From NCBI GenBank assembly GCA_018609665.1, contig JAHENN010000141.1:1-5580 (forward strand): 5,580 nucleotides of DNA, given 5' to 3'. Of the stretch, positions 4,644-5,580 are shown one piece after another (position 1 is the stretch's first letter; every line of letters starts with the position of its first letter). Below the pieces are notes generated by a model that was not told the DNA's origin, searched no databases, and was given only the letters and a program-made list of their open reading frames with translations. This DNA is from Haloarculaceae archaeon. Its GTDB lineage: Archaea > Halobacteriota > Halobacteria > Halobacteriales > Haloarculaceae. The position numbers and the translations under genes are program-made.

Positions 4644-4710
4644 TAACAGCAATCGGTGATGGAGGACGGATTGCGTGTCGCATGGGGCGATACAGGGGTG
4701 TACGAGTGAC

Positions 4711-4781
4711 TCTGGCTAGCTCGCGCTTGCCTCGACGTAGCGTGCGCCTGCTTCGGCAGTGACGCCTCGAAAGCCCTCGGC
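4711..4781 (+). repeat. 71-bp intergenic repeat, copy 2
   Basis: Gapless inverted match to 262-332, 59 of 71 positions by hand count. Identical blocks include GCTCGCGCT, CTCGACGTAGC, GCCTGCTTCG and the 17-base end containing TCGAAAGCCCTCG. The two copies lie outside a block of eight genes in opposite orientation, but those genes are unrelated housekeeping functions, so the pair probably does not delimit a mobile unit. Confidence 0.75.
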
Positions 4782-4842
4782 CGGCCGTCCCTGGCGGACT
4801 GAACGGGCGAGCGGCACTCGGTGGCTCCGCGAGGGCTTTCGA
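4767..4842. repeat. 13-bp perfect inverted repeat, 50-base spacer
   Basis: TCGAAAGCCCTCG (4767-4779) is the exact reverse complement of CGAGGGCTTTCGA (4830-4842). The left arm is the core of repeat copy 2; the right arm begins a partial third copy (4830-4856), which matches 264-290 at 22 of 27 positions. Together they form a bipartite element in which the conserved core is repeated head to head. Confidence 0.7.
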
Positions 4843-4930
4843 AGTATGAATATCGAGTTCAGAGTAGACTCCTGAACCACTCGATACGCAACCACGTTTT
4901 AGCGGCCGTTCCGGTTCGACGACGAGTCGA

Positions 4931-4952
4931 AGACCAAACCAAATTTGATTTG
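4931..4952 (-). terminator. Possible U-rich terminator of the SIMPL gene
   Basis: On the minus strand, the 12-34 bases after the stop codon at 4965 are T-rich (CAAATCAAATTTGG, then TTTGG), with the palindrome CAAATTTG at 4940-4947. Archaeal terminators are often U-rich tracts without a hairpin. The T runs are short (3 bases), so this is tentative. Confidence 0.35.
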
Positions 4953-4964
4953 ACGAAGAGCAGG

Positions 4965-5580
4965 TCAGGCGCGGGTCGCGTTGTACGTCACCTGCACCCG
5001 GTAGCTGACGCTGACGTCGCCGGTCTCGACGGACGTGCTGCCGCCCTCTGCCGCCCGCGGCGCTGCCGCGTCGTACTCGACGGGCCGGTAGCGCCGCTGG
5101 GAGGCGTCGACGGCGACGACGCTCGTCACCCGCAGGCCGCCGTTGGCCGCGACGGTGTCGGCCTGCGAGCGCGCGTCGGTCATGGCGTCCTCGATGGCCC
5201 GCTCCCGCAGTTCGGCGCGGCGCTGCTCCGACAGCGTGAACCGGACGGTCCGCACCTCGGCGCTGGCGTTCGCCGCGGCGTCGATGACGTCGCCGGCCCG
5301 CTGTGGGTCGTCGAGCCGGACGAGGAAAGCGTGTTCCCCGCGGTATGCGGGGACCTCGTCGCGACGCTCGTCGATGCGGTACTCGCTGGTTTCGTAGCGG
5401 TCGGCGTCGATGCCGGCCGCCTCGAGCTCCTCGCGGAGCGCGTCGGCGCCCCGCGTGAGGTTGTCGCGGACGACGTCGGGGCCGTTGCCCTCGGCGGTGG
5501 CGGCGACCCGGACGACCGCCCGGTCGGGGGCGGCGTCGGCCGTGCCGGTCGCGTCGACGGCGATCGTCCGGTTGGCGTTC
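4965..5580 (-). CDS. SIMPL (DUF541) domain protein, partial
   Basis: The gene enters from beyond 5580 and ends at the TGA at 4965-4967; about 204 C-terminal residues are visible, with no start in the window. Translating from 5579 gives a nearly complete SIMPL/DUF541 (YggE-like) domain: a first strand TIAVDATGTADAAPDRAVV, a helix DNLTRGADALREELEAAGID, then YETSEYRIDERR, the VPAYRGEHAFLVRLDD strand, a VIDAAANASAEVRTVRFTLS segment, and the family's long helix rich in Arg/Ala (AIEDAMTDARSQADTVAANGG). It ends with strands VETGDVSVSYRVQVTYNA. Relatives are exported or envelope-associated oligomers linked to stress tolerance, and usually carry a signal peptide or lipobox; that part lies off the window. 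A GTG at 5255 inside the domain is not the start. Confidence 0.88.
   Translation of the reverse strand, partial: NANRTIAVDATGTADAAPDRAVVRVAATAEGNGPDVVRDNLTRGADALREELEAAGIDADRYETSEYRIDERRDEVPAYRGEHAFLVRLDDPQRAGDVIDAAANASAEVRTVRFTLSEQRRAELRERAIEDAMTDARSQADTVAANGGLRVTSVVAVDASQRRYRPVEYDAAAPRAAEGGSTSVETGDVSVSYRVQVTYNATRA

Larger units (their letters stand above)
4644..4964. other. Non-coding region with diverged repeats
   Basis: No gene seen. It holds the second 71-bp repeat copy (4711-4781), a 13-bp inverted repeat (4767-4779 with 4830-4842), a partial third repeat copy (4830-4856) and an unusually AT-rich stretch at about 4931-4952 beside the stop codon of the SIMPL gene. The plus strand stays open after the TGA at 4798-4800 through about 4965, but it lacks a start codon and haloarchaeal acidic composition. 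Continuation of the repeat family into this part is possible. Confidence 0.6.

Noticed and set aside
333..4710. Block between the two inverted 71-bp repeats as a transposon or invertible segment
   Set aside because: The genes inside are housekeeping types with host-like composition, no transposase or recombinase is present, and the copies are only about 83% identical with a longest perfect run of 17 bases.
4858..4876. Small hairpin TTCAGAGT/ACTCCTGAA
   Set aside because: The loop would be only two bases and the stem needs a bulge, so it is not a credible fold.

Overview
The window looks like chromosomal DNA from a halophilic archaeon (Halobacteria). It is very GC-rich, the predicted proteins are rich in Asp/Glu and poor in Lys, and several start codons have a TATA-like box 25-27 bases upstream with almost no leader, the usual haloarchaeal layout for leaderless transcripts. 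The genus cannot be told from this stretch.

Layout. Bases 1-347 are non-coding and hold hairpins plus one copy of a 71-bp repeat. A minus-strand short-chain dehydrogenase (348-1109) is divergent from a plus-strand pair: a DUF151/bifunctional-nuclease-type protein (1196-1639) whose stop overlaps the start of hisE (1636-1941, histidine biosynthesis). Three small minus-strand genes follow, running leftward from 2911: a DUF5518-like membrane protein (2549-2911), an ASCH-like protein (2204-2524) and a 71-residue unknown (1945-2160), which ends 3 bp from the end of hisE. A NOG1-type GTPase (3011-3988, plus) is divergent from this group. A hairpin-rich gap (3989-4158) separates it from a convergent minus-strand unknown gene (4159-4614). 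Bases 4615-4964 are non-coding: the promoter of that gene, a second inverted copy of the 71-bp repeat, a partial third copy and an AT-rich stretch. The window closes with the 3' two hundred codons of a SIMPL/DUF541 gene (4965 to beyond 5580, minus).

The genes are ordinary and mostly housekeeping; I see no mobile element, CRISPR array, toxin pair or defence system. The most interesting signal is non-coding. The gaps at 1-260 and 3989-4158 carry a family of hairpins with different arms but a fixed 11-base cap of the form GA-X-C-GNA-G-X'-GA. X and X' vary but always stay complementary, and every copy has the same strand orientation. That pattern implies a folded structure (tandem G.A mismatches under a GNA triloop), not a chance repeat. 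The second signal is the diverged 71-bp repeat, present as inverted copies near both ends of the window.
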